Assembly (NCBI RefSeq): GCF_026420845.1
Contig: NZ_JAOWCB010000004.1
Span: forward strand, 273,960 to 337,959
DNA length: 64,000 bases
Direction: 5' to 3'
Origin: Streptomyces sp. PR69
Lineage (GTDB): Bacteria > Actinomycetota > Actinomycetes > Streptomycetales > Streptomycetaceae
Below the pieces are notes generated by a model that was not told the DNA's origin, did not search any database, and was given only the letters and a program-made list of their open reading frames with translations. How positions within the stretch are numbered: position 1 is the stretch's first letter; the number at the start of each line of letters is the position of its first letter. The position numbers and the translations under genes were made by a program. Below, piece after piece: positions 24,107 to 36,896 of the stretch.

Positions 24107-27100
24107 CGGCGCTCCAGGAGGCCGCGCACGTCGTCGTCGAGGTGGGCGCCCAGGGTGCGGAGCAGGTCGAGGAGCTCCTCGGCGAGCCCGTCGACGTCCA
24201 CCCCGGCCCGGTGGGCGAGCACCCCGGTCCAGCCGTCGCCGTCGGGCATGACGGTCAGTGTCACCGGGTGGTGCGTGGCCTCGCGGAACCGGGTTCCGAC
24301 GACGGTGAGTCCGGGGGCGGGTTCGCGCAGCCGGTCCGGATCGACCGGGTAGTTCTCGAACACCACGAGGCTGTCGAACAGCCTGCGGCGCCCGGTCAGC
24401 CGTTCCAGATCGGTCAGGGCGACGTGGTGGTGCTCCACCAGTGCCCGCTGCCTGGCCTGCAGGTCGTGGAGCGTGTCGGCCAGGGTGCCCGCGAGCCGTG
24501 CGCGCACCGGGACGGTGTTGGCCAGCAGGCCGATGATCTCCTCGACGCCCTCCAGCTCCGGGGGCCGGCAGGAGACCATCGCGCCGAAGCAGACGTCCGC
24601 GCGGCCGGACCTGCGCGCGAGCAGCACCGACCAGGCGCCCTGCACCAGGGTGTTCCGGGTGAGGCCGCGCTGCGCGGCGAGCTCGGACAGCTCGGCCACC
24701 AGCGCCGCGTCGAAACCGATGACCGCGGGTTCCTGCCAGGTGGGCCCGGGTTCCCGGGCGCCCAGGTAGTCCCCTTCGGGCAGACCGTCCAGCTCGGCTG
24801 CCCAGGGGGCGAGGGCGGGCTCGTGGTCGGCGCGCCAGCGCAGGTAGTCGGCGAACGGCACGGGGTCGGGCAGGCCGGGTTCCCCGCCGCCCAGGCGCGC
24901 GGTGTACAGGGCGAACAGCTCGGTGAGGATGCGCGGCGCCGACCAGCCGTCGGAGAGCACGTGATGGCTGGTCAGGACCAGGTCCGCGAGCTCGGGGGCG
25001 CGCCGGATCACGGTCAGGCGGAACAGCGGCCCCGCGGCGAGGTCGAACGGCTCGGCCAGGTCGGCCGCCAGCACCTCCTCCGCCGGCCCGTCGGACACGC
25101 GGAACTCCGGCCGGGCCGCCTCCGGGATCACCGCGAGGTCGGCGGGGAACACGGCGCCCAGGTTCGGGTGGCGGGCCAGCAGGTCGGCGCCGGCGGCGCG
25201 CAGTGCGTCGAGGTCGAGCGGCCCGGCCAGGGAGAACGCCGACTGCACGGTGTACGGGTCCGGGCGCTCCGTGCGTGAGTGCCGCAGCATCACCTCCTGC
25301 AGCGGGGTGAGCGGTTGCACCTCGGCGACCGGGCGTTCGCCGTCGAGCGCCCGGATCTCCGGCGCGGCGGCGGTACGCAGCAGCGCGGTCCGCAGGTGCT
25401 CGGCCAGGTCCTCGATCTCGGCGGCGGTGAACAGTGCGGACGGCCAGGTGACGCGGATCCCGAGCGCGTCGTCGCGTACGAGGGCGTTGACCATCAGGCT
25501 GTGCGGCAGGGGAAGCGCGCCGGCGCCGCCCGAGCCGAGCGGGTCGGCGTCCGGCGGCGTCTGCCACGGCGTCTCCTCGGTGGGGGCGCCGGGGAACTGG
25601 CCGAGGTAGTTCCAGGCGATCTCCGGCCGCACCGGGTCCAGCAGACCTACGGTGGTGAGGATGCCGTGGCCGAGGCCGTCGCCCTGGGCGCGCAGCCGCT
25701 CCGCGACGCCCTTCACGTCGTCGTCGGCGTCGAGCCGTACCGGGTGGACGGCGGTGAACCAGCCGACGGTCTGCGACAGGTCGACCTGCGGCGGGCGCCC
25801 GTGGCTCTCCAGCGCGACGAGCAGCTCCCGCGTGCCGCGCCAGGCCCGTACCGCCTGGGCGAGCGCCGAGAGCAGCACGGCGTCCGGTGTGGTGCGGTGG
25901 GCGGCGGGCAGGGTCGTGATCAGGGCGCGGGTGGCGTCGGCGTCGAGCCGGATCTCGTGGTGCGCCGCGGTGGCCACGGTGTCCCGGGCGGGGTCGAGGG
26001 GCCGGGTGAGCGCCGGTGTGGCGGTCATCCGCTGCCAGTGCGGCAGTTCGGCCCGCCGGTCGGCGTCGCGCAGGGAGCGGGCCCAGCCGAGGAACGACTG
26101 GCCGTGCCGGGTCAGCGACCCACCGGAGTAGGCGTGCTGGACGTCGTCCAGCAGGACGCGCCAGGACACGCCGTCGACGACCAGGTGGTGGGCGATCAGG
26201 ACGAGCCTGCCCGGCCGGGCGGGGCCGGCGTCCACCCACAGCGCGCGCAGCAGCGGGCCGGTGCGCGGATCCATCGTGTCCCGGGCCTGAGCGGTCCAGG
26301 CGTCGACCTGGGCCCGCGGTTCGTCGTCCGCCGGTACGCGGGTCAGCACGTCGGCCGCCGTCACGGTGCCGACCGGAGGGATGCGCAACACGGTGTCGCC
26401 GTCGGCGAGGTGGGCGCGCAGCACGTCGTGCCGGGCCAGCACCGCGTCGAGCGCGGCCCCCCAGGCCGCCTCGTCGCCGCCCGGGGGCACGCAGAGCTCC
26501 ACCCACTGGCAGAAGCCGTCCGCGGCGGTCCCGGCGCGGTGCAGCAGGTCCCGCATGATCGGCGTCAGCGGCGCGTCGCCGACCGCGGGAGCCTCGCCGT
26601 CGCCGAGGGTGCGGGCCCGCGCCGCGATCCCGGCGACCGTCTCTCCCCCGAACACGTCCCGCGCGGTCAGGCCCAGCCCCCGGCGACGGGCCCGGGACAC
26701 CACCTGCAGCGCCACGATGCTGTCTCCGCCGATGGCGAAGAAGTCGTCGTCGGGTCCGATGTCGTCGCTGCCGAGGACGTCCCGGAACACGCCGAGCAGC
26801 ACCGCTTCGGTCTCGGTGGCGGGTTCGCGCCGCGCGGTGGCGGCGGTCTCCGGGGCCGGCAGCGCGGCGGTGTCGAGCTTGCCGCCGGGGCTCAGCGGCA
26901 GCCGGTCGAGGGTGACGAGAGCGGTGGGGACCATGTGGTCGGGCAGCTCCGCGGCCAGGTGGGCGCGCAGCCGCTCGGTGTCCGGGGCGGCGCCGTCGGC
27001 CGGGATGACATATCCGACGAGCCTGCCGTCGCGCACGATCACGGCGCTGGCGCGCACGTCGGGGTGGCGTGTCAGGGCGGACTCGATCTCGCCCAGCTCG

Positions 27101-30100
27101 ACCCGGAAGCCGCGGACCTTGACCTGGTGGTCGACGCGGCCGAGGAACACGAGGTGCCCGTCCGCCCGCCATCGTACGCGGTCGCCGGTGCGGTACATCC
27201 GCTCGCCGGGAGGGCCGTACGGGTCGGCGACGAAGGCCGCGGCGGTCAGGGCGGGGCGGCCGAGGTAGCCCCGGGCCAGGCTCGGTCCGGCGAGGTACAG
27301 CTCGCCCGTCACGCCTACGCCGACCGGCTGGAGCCCGCCGTCGAGCACGTAGGCGCGGACGTTCGGGTCGGGGCGGCCGATGGGCAGCGGACCGGCGTCG
27401 TCGGCCTCGTCGGGGTCGTAGCGCCAGGTCACGGCGTTGATGGTGACCTCGGTCGGCCCGTAGGCGTTGAAGAGCGCCCTGCGGCCGGCGCCCCAGCGCC
27501 GGGCCAGTTCGGGGTCGAGGCGCTCGGCTCCGACGACGAAGAACACGTCGGGGTGGACCGTGCGGTCGTCGGGCATGGCGGCCAGGAACGACGGCAGCAG
27601 GTTCACTCCGGTCACCCGGTGCTCCGCGATGTAGTCGAGCAGTTCGTCGCCGGGTACGCGCACCTCCTCGGGAGCGATCACGGACGTGCCGCCGGACAGC
27701 AGCGGCACCATGGTCTGCCAGAACGCGACGTCGAAGCTGGTCGACGCGAAGTGCAGGTAGCGGTCGTGCTCGGTGACGCCGACGACCTCTTCCTGGAGGG
27801 CGATCAGGTCGGGCACGCCGCGGTGGGTCAGCCCGACTCCCTTGGGCCGCCCCGTGGTGCCCGAGGTGTAGATGACGTACGCGAGGGCGTCGTCGGTGAG
27901 ACCGGCGCGTGCCCCGGCCGGGTCGGTGTCCGGCGCGGAGGCGAGCGTGGCCGGTTCGTCCAGCCGCAGTACGGGGACCTCGCGGTCGACGGGCAGTTCG
28001 GCTCCGGTCGTCACGACGGCGGCCGGTGCGATGTCGTCGAACATGTAGGCGAGCCGGTCCCGCGGGTAGGCGGCGTCCATCGGCACGTACACGGCACCGG
28101 CCTTGGCCACGCCGAACAGCGCCACCGTCATCTCGATGTCGCGCCCCAGCAGTACCGCCACCGGGTCCTGGGGCCGCACCCCGCGCTCGATCAGCGCGTG
28201 GGCGAGCCGGTTCGCCTGCCGGTCCAGTTCGGCGTAGCTGAGGCTGCGGTCGCGGCAGACCAGGGCTTCCGCGTCCGGCTTGCGGCGCACCCAGCCGGCG
28301 AACTCGTCCAGCCAGTGACCGCGTGCCCTGGCGGGCACGACGTCGGTACCGGTGCGGAGCATGCGCTGCCGCTCGTCGGGGTCGAGCGCGGGCAGGGCGA
28401 CGGCGGGCCGCGCGGGGTCGTCGACGATCTCCCGCAGCAGATTGTGCAGCCAGCGGCCGTAGTCGCGCACGGTCGCCTCGGCGAAGGCGCGCGGCTGGTA
28501 GCCGAGGCCGATGGTGATCTCGTCGTCGGGGATCACGATCACGGTCAGCGCGTAGTGGGTGGCGTCGGTGATGTCCACCCCGGCCAGGTCGAGGCCGGGG
28601 GCGAGCGGGGTGCGCTTCCGGCTGGACAGCGGGAAGTTCTCCATCACCAGCATGGTGTCGAAGAGTTCCCCGACGCCCACCGCCCGCTGGATCTCGGGGA
28701 GTCCGACGTGGTGGTGCTCCGCCAGGGCGACGCTCTCGGCGTGCACGTCCGCCAGGAGGTCCCGCGCGGTCTGGTCCTGGGTGTGCCGGACGCGGACCGG
28801 GATGGTGGTGCCGAGCTGGCCGATCATCGACTCGACGCCGTCGACCTCGGAGGGCCGCCCGGACACCGGGCAGCCGAACACGACGTCGCGGCTCCCGGTG
28901 AGCCTGCCGAGGAGCAGGCCCCAGGCCGTCTGGAGCACCGTGGTCAGGGTGACGCCCTGCTCGCGGGCGAAGGTGCGCAGCCGGTCGCTGAACTCCCGGC
29001 CCAGCCCGACCGTCACGCGGCCGGGCCGCTCGACGCCGGTCCCGGCGCTCGCCGGTGCCAGCCGCGTCGCGTCGTCGACTCCGGCCAGCGCGTCCCGCCA
29101 CGCGTCCAGGGACGCGCGGCGGTCCCGGCCGGCCAGCCACCGGAAGTACTCCGACAGCGCCGGGGCGGCGGGCGCGGCGGGGCCGCCCCCGAGCTCGGCG
29201 TAGAGGGCGAGCAGGGTGCGGCCGACCAGCGGCATCGACCAGCCGTCGAGCAGGGCGTGGTGGTTGGTGATCACCAGCTTGTGCTCGGCGGGGCCGACCC
29301 GGGAGAGCAGGAAGCGGATCAGCGGCGGCCTGGCCGGGTCGAAGGGGCGCTCCAGTTCGGCGCGGGCGGCCTCGGGGAAGCGGTCGTCGCACCGCCAGTC
29401 CAGGACGGTGTCGGCGGGGACCACCTGCACCACGTCGTCGCCGGCCTGGGCGAGGTACACGCGCAGGGCGGGGTGGCGGCGCAGCAGTTCTCGGGCGGCC
29501 TCGGCCATCCGGTCCGGGTCGAGTTCGCCGACCAGGGTGGTCACGGCCTGGACGACGTAGACGTCGGTGTCGCGGTCGTCGCGGACCAGGGTGTGGAAGG
29601 AGAGTCCGACCTGGAGCGGGGTGGCGGGCAGGACGTCGGCGATGCGGTCTGCGGCGGCGTCTTCGAGGGCGTCGACAGCGGCCTGGTCGAGGTCGACCAG
29701 CGGCAGGTCCGACGGGGTGAGGCCGCCCGCGGTGTGGCGCGCGTGGGCGGCGAGCGCGTCCAGCGCGGCGGCCCAGGCCGTCTGCAGGTCCGCCACCGCT
29801 TCGGGGCCGAGCACCCCGGTCGCTGCCGTCCACTCGACGGCGAGCCGGGGCGCGCCCTCCTCGTGGACGAAGCAGTTCAGGGCCAGTACCTGTTCCAGGG
29901 CCTTGGTGCCGGGTTCGGTCACCGAGAAGGCGTCCCGCTCCGGCAGCTGCCATCCGGCGCCGGGCAGCGCCGCGAACCGGCCGAGGTAGTTGAGCAGCAC
30001 GTCCGGCGGCGGGGTGGCGGACAGTTCGGGGCCGGCCACCGGGTCGAGGGACCGCAGGACGCCGTAGCCGAGGCCGCCGCCGGGGACGCCCCGCTTGGCC

Positions 30101-33100
30101 TCCTTGGCCGCGCGCAGCACCTGCCGCACGTCGCCGGCCGTGGGGACGCGGACCGGGTACTCGCTGGTGAACCAGCCGACCGTACGGGACAGGTCGAGGT
30201 GTTCGCGGCCGTGGCCCTCCATCGTGACGGTCACCGCCTCGCCGGTCAGGCCCCGGTCCCGCAGCGCGAGCACGAGCGCGGCCAGCAGCACCTCGTCGAC
30301 GCCTGCCCGGTACGCCGCGGGCAGGGTGGTCAGCAGTGCCTCGGTGACCTCGGGCGTGGCCAGGGTGACGGAGCGGTGGGCGGTGGACACGGTGTCCCGC
30401 TTCTGGTCGAGCGGGCGAGCGCCCAGCCGCGACGCGGAGTCGAGTGCGGCCTGCCAGTGGGCGAGTTCGCCGCGTCGTGCCCCGGTCCTGCCCTGCTCGG
30501 CGAGGAGTGCCGCGTGCCGCCGCCAGGACGCCCCGACCGGGGCGATGGCACCGCCCGTGCAGGCCGTTTGGAGGTCGGGCAGGAGCACCCGCCAGGAGAC
30601 GCCGTCCATGGCGAGGTGGTGGACGACGACGACCAGGCGGTCCGCCGTGCCGTCGCCGGTGCGCAGCAGCGCGGCCCGCACCAGGTCGCCCGCGCGGGGG
30701 TCGAGTTCCCCGGCGAGGCGCTCCGCGAGGGCGGTCGCGTCGGTGCCGTGGACTTCGTGGACGACGGCCTGTACGGCTCGCTTCGGCAGCACCTCAAGTC
30801 CGTCGTCGCCGACCCGCAGCCGCAGCGCGTCATGGTGGTCGAGCACGGTCTGCACGCCCGTGACGAGGTCGTCGAGGGCGAGCGCGTCGACCCGCAGGGC
30901 CGTCCACTGCGCGTAGCCGGCGACGGTGTCCACGTCGGGGTGCGGGTCGAGCAGGCCGCGCACGATCGGCGGCGCCGGCACCGGTCCGGTCGGGTCGTCC
31001 ACGGGCTCGGCCGTGTCGTCCACCAGCGTGGCGGAGGCGGCCAGGGCGGCGAAGCTGCGGCGCGCCAGCAGGTCCCGCGGGCGCAGCGCGAGCCCCCTCG
31101 CCCGCAGCCTGCTGCTGACGGTGATCGCGGTGATGCTGTCGCCGCCGAGGGTGAAGTAGTCGTCGTCCACGCTGACCCGCTCGACGCCGAGCACCTCGGC
31201 GAGGACCTCGCACAGCAGTCGCTCCCGCTCGGTGCGGGGCTCCCGGCCGCCGCCGGACACCGTGGGCGCGGGCAGGGCGGCGCGGTCGAGCTTGCCGTTG
31301 GGCGTGAGCGGCAGCTCGTCGAGCACCACCACGGCCGCGGGCACCAGGTGGTCGGGCAGCCGCTCGGCCAGGTGGGCGCGCACCGCTTCCGGGGTGGCGG
31401 AGGCGGACACGACATAGCCGACCAGCCGCGACGACCGGACGATGGCGGCGGCCGCGGTGACCCCGGGGACCGCACCGAGTGCGGCCTCCACCTCGCCGGT
31501 CTCCACGCGGTGGCCGCGGATCTTGACCTGGCCGTCGCCGCGGCCCAGGTACTCCAGGCCGCGGCCGGGCGCCCAGCGCGCCAGGTCGCCCGTGCGGTAC
31601 ATGCGGTCGCCCGGTGCGCCGAACGGGTCGGCGACGAACCGTTCGGCGGTCGCGCCGGGCCGGCCGAGGTAGCCGCGGGCCAGGTGCGGTCCGGCCAGGT
31701 ACAGCTCGCCCGCGGTGCCGTGCGGCACCGGCTGCAGGGCGCTGTCGAGCAGGTAGGTCCGGGTGCCGGCGAGCGGGTGGCCGATCGTCGGCTCGTCGCC
31801 GTCGATCCGCGCGGTGCTGCTGGTGACGGACGCCTCGGTCGGCCCGTACATGTTGCGCGCGGCGATCCCCGACCCGGCGATGCGGCGCCACAGCGCGGGC
31901 GGTGTCGCCTCTCCGCCGAGGACGAGCAGGGTGGGCCGGAGGTCGAGCAGTCCGCCGTCGATCAGGGGTGCGGCCATCGACGGGGTGGTGTCGACGACGT
32001 CGATGCCGTCGCGGGCGCAGGCGGCGAGCAGGGCGTCGGCGTCGCGGGTCGTCTCGGCGTCGTAGACGTGCAGTTCGTGGCCGCAGAGCAGCCAGACCAG
32101 GTGCTCGAACGCGGAGTCGAAGGCGAACGAGTACGTGTGGGCGGCGCGCAGCCGCCTGCCCGCGGCCCGCTCGGCCTCCGCGACGACGGTCGACCGCTGG
32201 TGGTGCAGCAGCGCGGCGAGTCCTCCGACCCGGCCGAGCACGCCCTTGGGGCGTCCGGTCGAGCCGGAGGTGTGGATGACGTAGGCGAGGTGGTCGGGGT
32301 GCCGGGGCTCGGCCAGTTCACCGGCCGTCAGCGGCGTGCCGGGGAGTCCGGCGGCCTCACGGACGAAGGAGTCCCACGGCAGGCCGGCGACCGATCCGTC
32401 GGTGAGGACCAGCGCGGGGCGGGTGTCGTCGACGAGTGCGCGCAGCCGCTCCGGCGGGTACGCGGCGTCCAGCGGCAGGAAGGCGGCGCCGGCGTCCATC
32501 ACGGCGAGGAGGGCGGCCACCAGGTCCGCGGAGCGCGGCAGGGCCAGCGCCACGACGTCGCCCGGCCCGATCCCGCGGGCCCGCAGAGCCCGGGCGAGCC
32601 GGTGCACGCGGTCCGCGAGCTCCCCCGCGGACAGCCGGTCCGCACCGCACACCAGGGCGGTACGCGCGGGATCGGCGGCGACCATGGCGTCGAACGCGGT
32701 GGGGACGTCCACGGGGGTGCCGGGCAGGGCGCGCGGCGACCAGTCGGCCAGGAGCCGGTCCACGTCGCCGGCGAGCGCGATCCGGCCCACGGGCCGGCCG
32801 TCGACCAGGTCGGCCAGCAGGGCGCGCAGGCCGGACAGTTTGCCGTCGACGGCGGCCTGGTCGCTGCTGCGGGCGTCGACCTCGAAGCCGAGCAGCAGCC
32901 CGCCGTCGCGCGTTGGCAGGACGCTCAGCCCCATGTCCTCCGGCGGGCCGCCGGCGACATTGCGCATCACACCGGTGGCCCCGGCGAAGTCGATCGCCAG
33001 GTCGAACGCCTTGAGGTTGATGCCGCGTCCGTGCAGCAGCGCGCCCGCGCCGGGCGCGCCGAGGTCGCGCGGCAGGTCCTCGCCCCGGTACCGCTGGTGG

Positions 33101-34101
33101 TCGCGCATCTCCCGCATGGCGGAGGCGACCCGTCGGCTCAACTCCCCCAGTCCGTCGTCGGCGTGGACGGCAACCCGCAGCGGCAGCACGTTGACGGCCA
33201 TGGCGGGCGTGCGCAGCTCGGCGGAGCCGGTGCGGCACATCAGCGGCAGCGCGAACACCACGTCGGTGCGGCCCAGCGCGCGGTGCAGATAAGCGGCATA
33301 GCAGGCGATCAGCGCCTCGCCCCAGCTGACGCCCTCCCGGTCGGCGAACGCGCGGAGCCGGGCCGTCTCGTCGGGGGTGACGACGGCACGGGCGGTCAGG
33401 GTGCGCTCGGGCGGACCGTCTGCGGCGTCGGGGGCGCCGAGGGGGCCGAGGTCGGGCAGCGGGGTGAACCGCTCGACCCAGTACGCGCGGTCCTCGGCGA
33501 ACCGGTCGCTGTCCCGGTAGGCGCGGTCGGCGGCGACGAGGTCGGCGAAGCGGCCGAAGGTGGACGGCGGCGCCTCGGCGCCGCGTACGAGGGCGGTGTA
33601 GCGGGCGGCGGTGCGGCGGGCGAGCATCGCGGCGGTGTAGCCGTCGAAGACCAGGTGGTGGCCGAGCTGGGTGTACCAGACCTCGCGCTCGGAGAGCCTG
33701 ATGACGGTGCGCGTGTACAGCGGCCGGTCCACCATCCCCCGGCATTCCCCGGCCGCCCGGGCCCGTTCGGCGTCGACGAGCGCGTGGGCCGCGGCCGCGG
33801 GGTCGGCCTCGCCGCTGACGTCGACCACGCGGGGCGGCGGGACCGGTTCGTCACTGATCGTCTGGCGCGGGCCGTCCGGGGTGTCGTGGAAGCGCAGCCG
33901 CAGGCTCTCGGCCTCCTCGGTGGTGGCGCGGACCGCCTCGGCGAGGGCGTCGACGTCGACGGGCTGTGCGCCGGATATCTCCACCACGTCGCCGACGAGG
34001 TAGTAGGGAGAGTCGGGTTCGAGGCGCTGGGCGTTCCAGATGCCCAGCTGGGCGCTGGTCAGGGCGAGCGGGCCGTCCGAGGACACGCGTGCGGTGGTCA
34101 A
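24103..34101 (-). CDS. Siderophore NRPS, C-A-T-E-C-A-T-E-C, no thioesterase
   Basis: This 3332-residue synthetase reads C1 (HHLVFDG near residue 145), A1 ([10 protein letters not shown] near 610) and T1 (LGGDSITAI near 989). E1 ([10 protein letters not shown] near 1165), C2 ([10 protein letters not shown] near 1615), A2 ([10 protein letters not shown] near 2080) and T2 (IGGDSIVAL near 2458) follow. E2 ([10 protein letters not shown] near 2640) and a terminal C domain ([10 protein letters not shown] near 3046) complete it. C1 should accept dihydroxybenzoate from the separate aryl carrier protein, and both amino acids should be epimerised to D. Reading the A pockets by eye gives DSEDLLMVT and DVWNFVAIN, which I cannot assign. 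With no TE, release must be by the terminal C domain, acting with an amine or another partner. The start is TTG at 34101 after GGAGAG, 1 base from the ATPase stop. Confidence 0.93.
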   Translation of the reverse strand: MTTARVSSDGPLALTSAQLGIWNAQRLEPDSPYYLVGDVVEISGAQPVDVDALAEAVRATTEEAESLRLRFHDTPDGPRQTISDEPVPPPRVVDVSGEADPAAAAHALVDAERARAAGECRGMVDRPLYTRTVIRLSEREVWYTQLGHHLVFDGYTAAMLARRTAARYTALVRGAEAPPSTFGRFADLVAADRAYRDSDRFAEDRAYWVERFTPLPDLGPLGAPDAADGPPERTLTARAVVTPDETARLRAFADREGVSWGEALIACYAAYLHRALGRTDVVFALPLMCRTGSAELRTPAMAVNVLPLRVAVHADDGLGELSRRVASAMREMRDHQRYRGEDLPRDLGAPGAGALLHGRGINLKAFDLAIDFAGATGVMRNVAGGPPEDMGLSVLPTRDGGLLLGFEVDARSSDQAAVDGKLSGLRALLADLVDGRPVGRIALAGDVDRLLADWSPRALPGTPVDVPTAFDAMVAADPARTALVCGADRLSAGELADRVHRLARALRARGIGPGDVVALALPRSADLVAALLAVMDAGAAFLPLDAAYPPERLRALVDDTRPALVLTDGSVAGLPWDSFVREAAGLPGTPLTAGELAEPRHPDHLAYVIHTSGSTGRPKGVLGRVGGLAALLHHQRSTVVAEAERAAGRRLRAAHTYSFAFDSAFEHLVWLLCGHELHVYDAETTRDADALLAACARDGIDVVDTTPSMAAPLIDGGLLDLRPTLLVLGGEATPPALWRRIAGSGIAARNMYGPTEASVTSSTARIDGDEPTIGHPLAGTRTYLLDSALQPVPHGTAGELYLAGPHLARGYLGRPGATAERFVADPFGAPGDRMYRTGDLARWAPGRGLEYLGRGDGQVKIRGHRVETGEVEAALGAVPGVTAAAAIVRSSRLVGYVVSASATPEAVRAHLAERLPDHLVPAAVVVLDELPLTPNGKLDRAALPAPTVSGGGREPRTERERLLCEVLAEVLGVERVSVDDDYFTLGGDSITAITVSSRLRARGLALRPRDLLARRSFAALAASATLVDDTAEPVDDPTGPVPAPPIVRGLLDPHPDVDTVAGYAQWTALRVDALALDDLVTGVQTVLDHHDALRLRVGDDGLEVLPKRAVQAVVHEVHGTDATALAERLAGELDPRAGDLVRAALLRTGDGTADRLVVVVHHLAMDGVSWRVLLPDLQTACTGGAIAPVGASWRRHAALLAEQGRTGARRGELAHWQAALDSASRLGARPLDQKRDTVSTAHRSVTLATPEVTEALLTTLPAAYRAGVDEVLLAALVLALRDRGLTGEAVTVTMEGHGREHLDLSRTVGWFTSEYPVRVPTAGDVRQVLRAAKEAKRGVPGGGLGYGVLRSLDPVAGPELSATPPPDVLLNYLGRFAALPGAGWQLPERDAFSVTEPGTKALEQVLALNCFVHEEGAPRLAVEWTAATGVLGPEAVADLQTAWAAALDALAAHARHTAGGLTPSDLPLVDLDQAAVDALEDAAADRIADVLPATPLQVGLSFHTLVRDDRDTDVYVVQAVTTLVGELDPDRMAEAARELLRRHPALRVYLAQAGDDVVQVVPADTVLDWRCDDRFPEAARAELERPFDPARPPLIRFLLSRVGPAEHKLVITNHHALLDGWSMPLVGRTLLALYAELGGGPAAPAAPALSEYFRWLAGRDRRASLDAWRDALAGVDDATRLAPASAGTGVERPGRVTVGLGREFSDRLRTFAREQGVTLTTVLQTAWGLLLGRLTGSRDVVFGCPVSGRPSEVDGVESMIGQLGTTIPVRVRHTQDQTARDLLADVHAESVALAEHHHVGLPEIQRAVGVGELFDTMLVMENFPLSSRKRTPLAPGLDLAGVDITDATHYALTVIVIPDDEITIGLGYQPRAFAEATVRDYGRWLHNLLREIVDDPARPAVALPALDPDERQRMLRTGTDVVPARARGHWLDEFAGWVRRKPDAEALVCRDRSLSYAELDRQANRLAHALIERGVRPQDPVAVLLGRDIEMTVALFGVAKAGAVYVPMDAAYPRDRLAYMFDDIAPAAVVTTGAELPVDREVPVLRLDEPATLASAPDTDPAGARAGLTDDALAYVIYTSGTTGRPKGVGLTHRGVPDLIALQEEVVGVTEHDRYLHFASTSFDVAFWQTMVPLLSGGTSVIAPEEVRVPGDELLDYIAEHRVTGVNLLPSFLAAMPDDRTVHPDVFFVVGAERLDPELARRWGAGRRALFNAYGPTEVTINAVTWRYDPDEADDAGPLPIGRPDPNVRAYVLDGGLQPVGVGVTGELYLAGPSLARGYLGRPALTAAAFVADPYGPPGERMYRTGDRVRWRADGHLVFLGRVDHQVKVRGFRVELGEIESALTRHPDVRASAVIVRDGRLVGYVIPADGAAPDTERLRAHLAAELPDHMVPTALVTLDRLPLSPGGKLDTAALPAPETAATARREPATETEAVLLGVFRDVLGSDDIGPDDDFFAIGGDSIVALQVVSRARRRGLGLTARDVFGGETVAGIAARARTLGDGEAPAVGDAPLTPIMRDLLHRAGTAADGFCQWVELCVPPGGDEAAWGAALDAVLARHDVLRAHLADGDTVLRIPPVGTVTAADVLTRVPADDEPRAQVDAWTAQARDTMDPRTGPLLRALWVDAGPARPGRLVLIAHHLVVDGVSWRVLLDDVQHAYSGGSLTRHGQSFLGWARSLRDADRRAELPHWQRMTATPALTRPLDPARDTVATAAHHEIRLDADATRALITTLPAAHRTTPDAVLLSALAQAVRAWRGTRELLVALESHGRPPQVDLSQTVGWFTAVHPVRLDADDDVKGVAERLRAQGDGLGHGILTTVGLLDPVRPEIAWNYLGQFPGAPTEETPWQTPPDADPLGSGGAGALPLPHSLMVNALVRDDALGIRVTWPSALFTAAEIEDLAEHLRTALLRTAAAPEIRALDGERPVAEVQPLTPLQEVMLRHSRTERPDPYTVQSAFSLAGPLDLDALRAAGADLLARHPNLGAVFPADLAVIPEAARPEFRVSDGPAEEVLAADLAEPFDLAAGPLFRLTVIRRAPELADLVLTSHHVLSDGWSAPRILTELFALYTARLGGGEPGLPDPVPFADYLRWRADHEPALAPWAAELDGLPEGDYLGAREPGPTWQEPAVIGFDAALVAELSELAAQRGLTRNTLVQGAWSVLLARRSGRADVCFGAMVSCRPPELEGVEEIIGLLANTVPVRARLAGTLADTLHDLQARQRALVEHHHVALTDLERLTGRRRLFDSLVVFENYPVDPDRLREPAPGLTVVGTRFREATHHPVTLTVMPDGDGWTGVLAHRAGVDVDGLAEELLDLLRTLGAHLDDDVRGLLERR

Positions 34102-34102
34102 C

Positions 34103-34888
34103 TTACTCTCCTTGCAGTGTGGGGACGACCATGGGCGTAGCGGTCACCGGGTCGGGGATGATGACGCTCGGCAGGTCGAACACGTCCTTGATCAGCGCTG
34201 CGTCCACGATGTCCGCGGGGGCGCCCTCGGCGACCACCCGTCCGTCCTTCATGGCGACCAGGTGGTCGGCGAACCGGCACGCCTGGTTGATGTCGTGGAG
34301 GACGGCGATCACCGTGCGTCCCTCGTCGCGCAGCCCGGCCAGCAGGCCGAGCAGCTGGTACTGGTGCGTGATGTCGAGGAAGGAGGTCGGTTCGTCGAGC
34401 AGCAGGTAGGGCGTCCGCTGGGCGAGCACCATGGCCATCCAGACCCGTTGCCGCTGCCCGCCGGAGAGTTCCTGCACGGGCCGGTCGGCCAGGTCGGCGA
34501 CGCCGGCGGCGGCCATCGCGCCGGCGACGGCCTCCTCGTCGCCCTCCGACCACAGCGCCAGGAGCGGCTGGTGGGGGAACCGGCCCCGGCGCACGAGCTG
34601 CCTGACCTTGATGTCGTCAGGGGCCTGCGGGTCCTGCGGCAGGAAGCCGAGCAGCTTGGCCAGTGCCTTGGCCGGGTAGCCCCCGACGTCCCGGCCGTCG
34701 AAGTGCACCAGTCCCGCGGTGGGGCGCAGCAGCCGGACGAAAGCGCGCAGCAGGGTCGACTTCCCGCAGGCGTTGGGGCCCACGACGGCGGTGAACGCAC
34801 CGTCGGGGACGTCGAGACTCAGCCGGGTGGACACCACCCGGTCGCCGTAGCGCAGGGTGATCTCCCGCGCGGTCAGGCGTGCGGTCAC
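34103..34888 (-). CDS. Ferric-siderophore ABC transporter ATP-binding protein
   Basis: This 261-residue FecE/FepC-type ATPase energises siderophore import. It has Walker [15 protein letters not shown], a Q-loop in [10 protein letters not shown], the signature [20 protein letters not shown], Walker [13 protein letters not shown] and the switch histidine in [17 protein letters not shown]. The GTG start overlaps the permease stop (GTGA), and the stop is one base from the NRPS start. It works with the two permeases and the binding lipoprotein upstream. Confidence 0.93.
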   Translation of the reverse strand: MTARLTAREITLRYGDRVVSTRLSLDVPDGAFTAVVGPNACGKSTLLRAFVRLLRPTAGLVHFDGRDVGGYPAKALAKLLGFLPQDPQAPDDIKVRQLVRRGRFPHQPLLALWSEGDEEAVAGAMAAAGVADLADRPVQELSGGQRQRVWMAMVLAQRTPYLLLDEPTSFLDITHQYQLLGLLAGLRDEGRTVIAVLHDINQACRFADHLVAMKDGRVVAEGAPADIVDAALIKDVFDLPSVIIPDPVTATPMVVPTLQGE

Positions 34889-35880
34889 GCTCGCCTCACT
34901 TCCTTGGTCAGCAGCCAGATCAGGTAGCAGCCGCCGATCGCGGTGCTCACCACGCCGACGGGCAGCGCGACGGGCGCCAGCAGCATCTGGGCGAGCAGGT
35001 CGGCGCCTTGGAGGAGCACCGCCCCGGTCAGCGCGGCCGGGAGCAGGGGCACACCGGCCGAGCCGGTGAGCCGGCGGCCGATCTGCGGGGCGGCGAGGGC
35101 GATGAAGGCGATCGGTCCGGCCACCGCGGTCACCGTGGCGGTGCAACCGACTCCGACCAGCACCATCAGCAGCCGCAGCCGGTCGAGCCGCACCCCGGTG
35201 GTGACCGCGACCGCGTCGCCGAGCGACGCCTGGTGCATGGCGTGGGCGCGGGAGGCCATCAGGGTCATCAGCACGGCGATGACCGTGAACGGGATCCAGA
35301 GGTCCGGCCAGCCGACGCCGTTGAGGGAGCCCGCGCTCCAGCCGACCGCGGCGATCGCCACCTCCAGCTCGGCGCGCAGCACGATCCACGAGTTGATCGC
35401 GGTCACCATCGCGTTGACCGCGATGCCGATCACCACCAGCCGCAGCCCCGAGAAGCCCCGGTCGAAGGAGAGGAGGTAGATCGCTGCGGCCGTGACCAGC
35501 CCGCCGAGCACCGAGCCGACGGCGAGCTGCGCGGAGGTGCCCGACAGCACGGTGATGGCGACCAGGGCCCCGGTGTAGGCGCCCGCGTCGAGGCCGATCA
35601 CGTCGGGGCTGCCCATCGGGTTGCGGGTGAGGTTCTGGAAGATCGCCCCGGCGACGCCGAGCGCGGCCCCGAAGACCAGTCCCGCCGTCACCCGCGGCAG
35701 TCGCCACTGTGCGATCACCACGGAGTGCTCCGCGCCAGTGAGCACGGCGAACACCCGGCCCGGTGAGGACCAGGACGCGCCGTAGCACAGCCCGAGCAGG
35801 CCCAGGCCGAGCCCCGCGGCGACCAGCACCGCCGCGAACGTCACCGTGCGGCGTTCGGCGCGCAGTGCGAGCGTGTTCAC
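34885..35880 (-). CDS. Ferric-siderophore ABC permease (FecCD family), second subunit
   Basis: This 331-residue BtuC/FecCD-type membrane protein has about nine to ten helices. Family text includes LPRVTAGLVFGAALGVAGAI, FQNLTRNPMGSPDVIGLDAG and, near the ATPase-contacting loop, AGPIAFIALAAPQIGRRLTG. It pairs with the preceding permease as a heterodimer. Both ends overlap neighbours by GTGA, so the subunits are made in fixed ratio. Confidence 0.92.
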   Translation of the reverse strand: MNTLALRAERRTVTFAAVLVAAGLGLGLLGLCYGASWSSPGRVFAVLTGAEHSVVIAQWRLPRVTAGLVFGAALGVAGAIFQNLTRNPMGSPDVIGLDAGAYTGALVAITVLSGTSAQLAVGSVLGGLVTAAAIYLLSFDRGFSGLRLVVIGIAVNAMVTAINSWIVLRAELEVAIAAVGWSAGSLNGVGWPDLWIPFTVIAVLMTLMASRAHAMHQASLGDAVAVTTGVRLDRLRLLMVLVGVGCTATVTAVAGPIAFIALAAPQIGRRLTGSAGVPLLPAALTGAVLLQGADLLAQMLLAPVALPVGVVSTAIGGCYLIWLLTKEVRRA

Positions 35881-36896
35881 AGCGATCCCTCCCCGTAGCG
35901 GCGGACGGCCCAGATCAGCATGGGGCCGCCGAGGAACGCGGTGACGATGGCCACCGGCACCTCACCGGTGGGCAGCAGCACCCGCGATCCGACGTCGGCG
36001 AGCAGCAGCAGGACCGGCCCCAGGACCATCGCGTGCAGCAGCAGCCACAGCACGGAGCCGGCCGCCGCTCTGCGGACCAGGTGCGGCACGATCAGCCCGA
36101 TGAAGAGGATCGGCCCGGCCACCGCGGTCGCCGCCCCGGTGAGCACGGTGATCAGCACCAGCGTGACGGCCCGCACCCGGGTCACGCCGGCGCCCAGCGT
36201 GTGCGCCACGCTCTCGCCCAGCGTGAGGGCGTCGAGGGACCGGCTCAGCAGCAGCGCCCCGAGCAGGGACACCCCGATCGCGGCCAGCGGCAGCCCCAGG
36301 GGGGCCTGTTCGCGGGCCGCCAGCGAGCCGACGGACCAGAAGCGGTAGACGTCGAAGACGTCGGGGAGCATGAGCCTCATGCCCAGGGCGACGCCGCTGA
36401 GCACCGCGGTGAGGGCCACACCGGCCAGTACCAGGCGCAGCGGCGAGTGCCGCCCGATCGCGGCGACCAGCAGGGCCGCGAGCACCGAGCCGGTGATCGC
36501 GAAGCCGAGCTGGCCGGCCTGCCCGGCGGCCAGGCCGAGCGCCGAGCCGACGGTGACGGCGAACCCGGCGCCCGCGGTGACCCCGAGGATGCCGGGCTCG
36601 GCCAGCGGGTTGCGGGCCAGCGTCTGGATCAGGGCGCCCGCCACCGCCAGCGCCGCGCCCACCGCGACGGCCAGCAGTGCGCGGGGCGCTCGGACGTTCC
36701 GGACGATCACGTGGTCGTCGGTGCCCTGGAAGTCCACCAGCGCCCGTACGACCTCGGCGGGCGGGACCGGGCGGGCGCCGACGCCGATGCTGAGCACGGC
36801 GACCACCGCCAGCAGCAGCAGTCCGCCGGCCAGCAGGCCGGCCTGCGGCACGGCCCGCCCGGTTCCGGCCCGAGACGCGTGGCCTGCGAGCGTCAC
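35877..36896 (-). CDS. Ferric-siderophore ABC permease (FecCD family), first subunit
   Basis: This 339-residue FecCD-type permease has the conserved segments VRAPRALLAVAVGAALAVAG, LIQTLARNPLAEPGILGV and VAGPILFIGLIVPHLVRRAA. The GTG start at 36896 overlaps the stop of the binding-protein gene. The longer in-frame opening at 37025 would read unrelated residues from inside that gene. It forms the inner-membrane channel with the next permease. Confidence 0.92.
   Translation of the reverse strand: MTLAGHASRAGTGRAVPQAGLLAGGLLLLAVVAVLSIGVGARPVPPAEVVRALVDFQGTDDHVIVRNVRAPRALLAVAVGAALAVAGALIQTLARNPLAEPGILGVTAGAGFAVTVGSALGLAAGQAGQLGFAITGSVLAALLVAAIGRHSPLRLVLAGVALTAVLSGVALGMRLMLPDVFDVYRFWSVGSLAAREQAPLGLPLAAIGVSLLGALLLSRSLDALTLGESVAHTLGAGVTRVRAVTLVLITVLTGAATAVAGPILFIGLIVPHLVRRAAAGSVLWLLLHAMVLGPVLLLLADVGSRVLLPTGEVPVAIVTAFLGGPMLIWAVRRYGEGSL

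Noticed and set aside
22706..29953. Minus-strand open frame of 2415 codons continuing upstream of the MFS gene
   Set aside because: Only the 3' part (22706-24106) is a real protein. The rest is an Arg/Pro-rich alternate frame of the NRPS gene.
25279..34140. Plus-strand open frame of 2953 codons opposite the NRPS
   Set aside because: It is antisense to a synthetase with all expected motifs. Its translation is Gly/Arg/Val/His-rich with no domain signatures, a known artefact of high G+C third-position bias.
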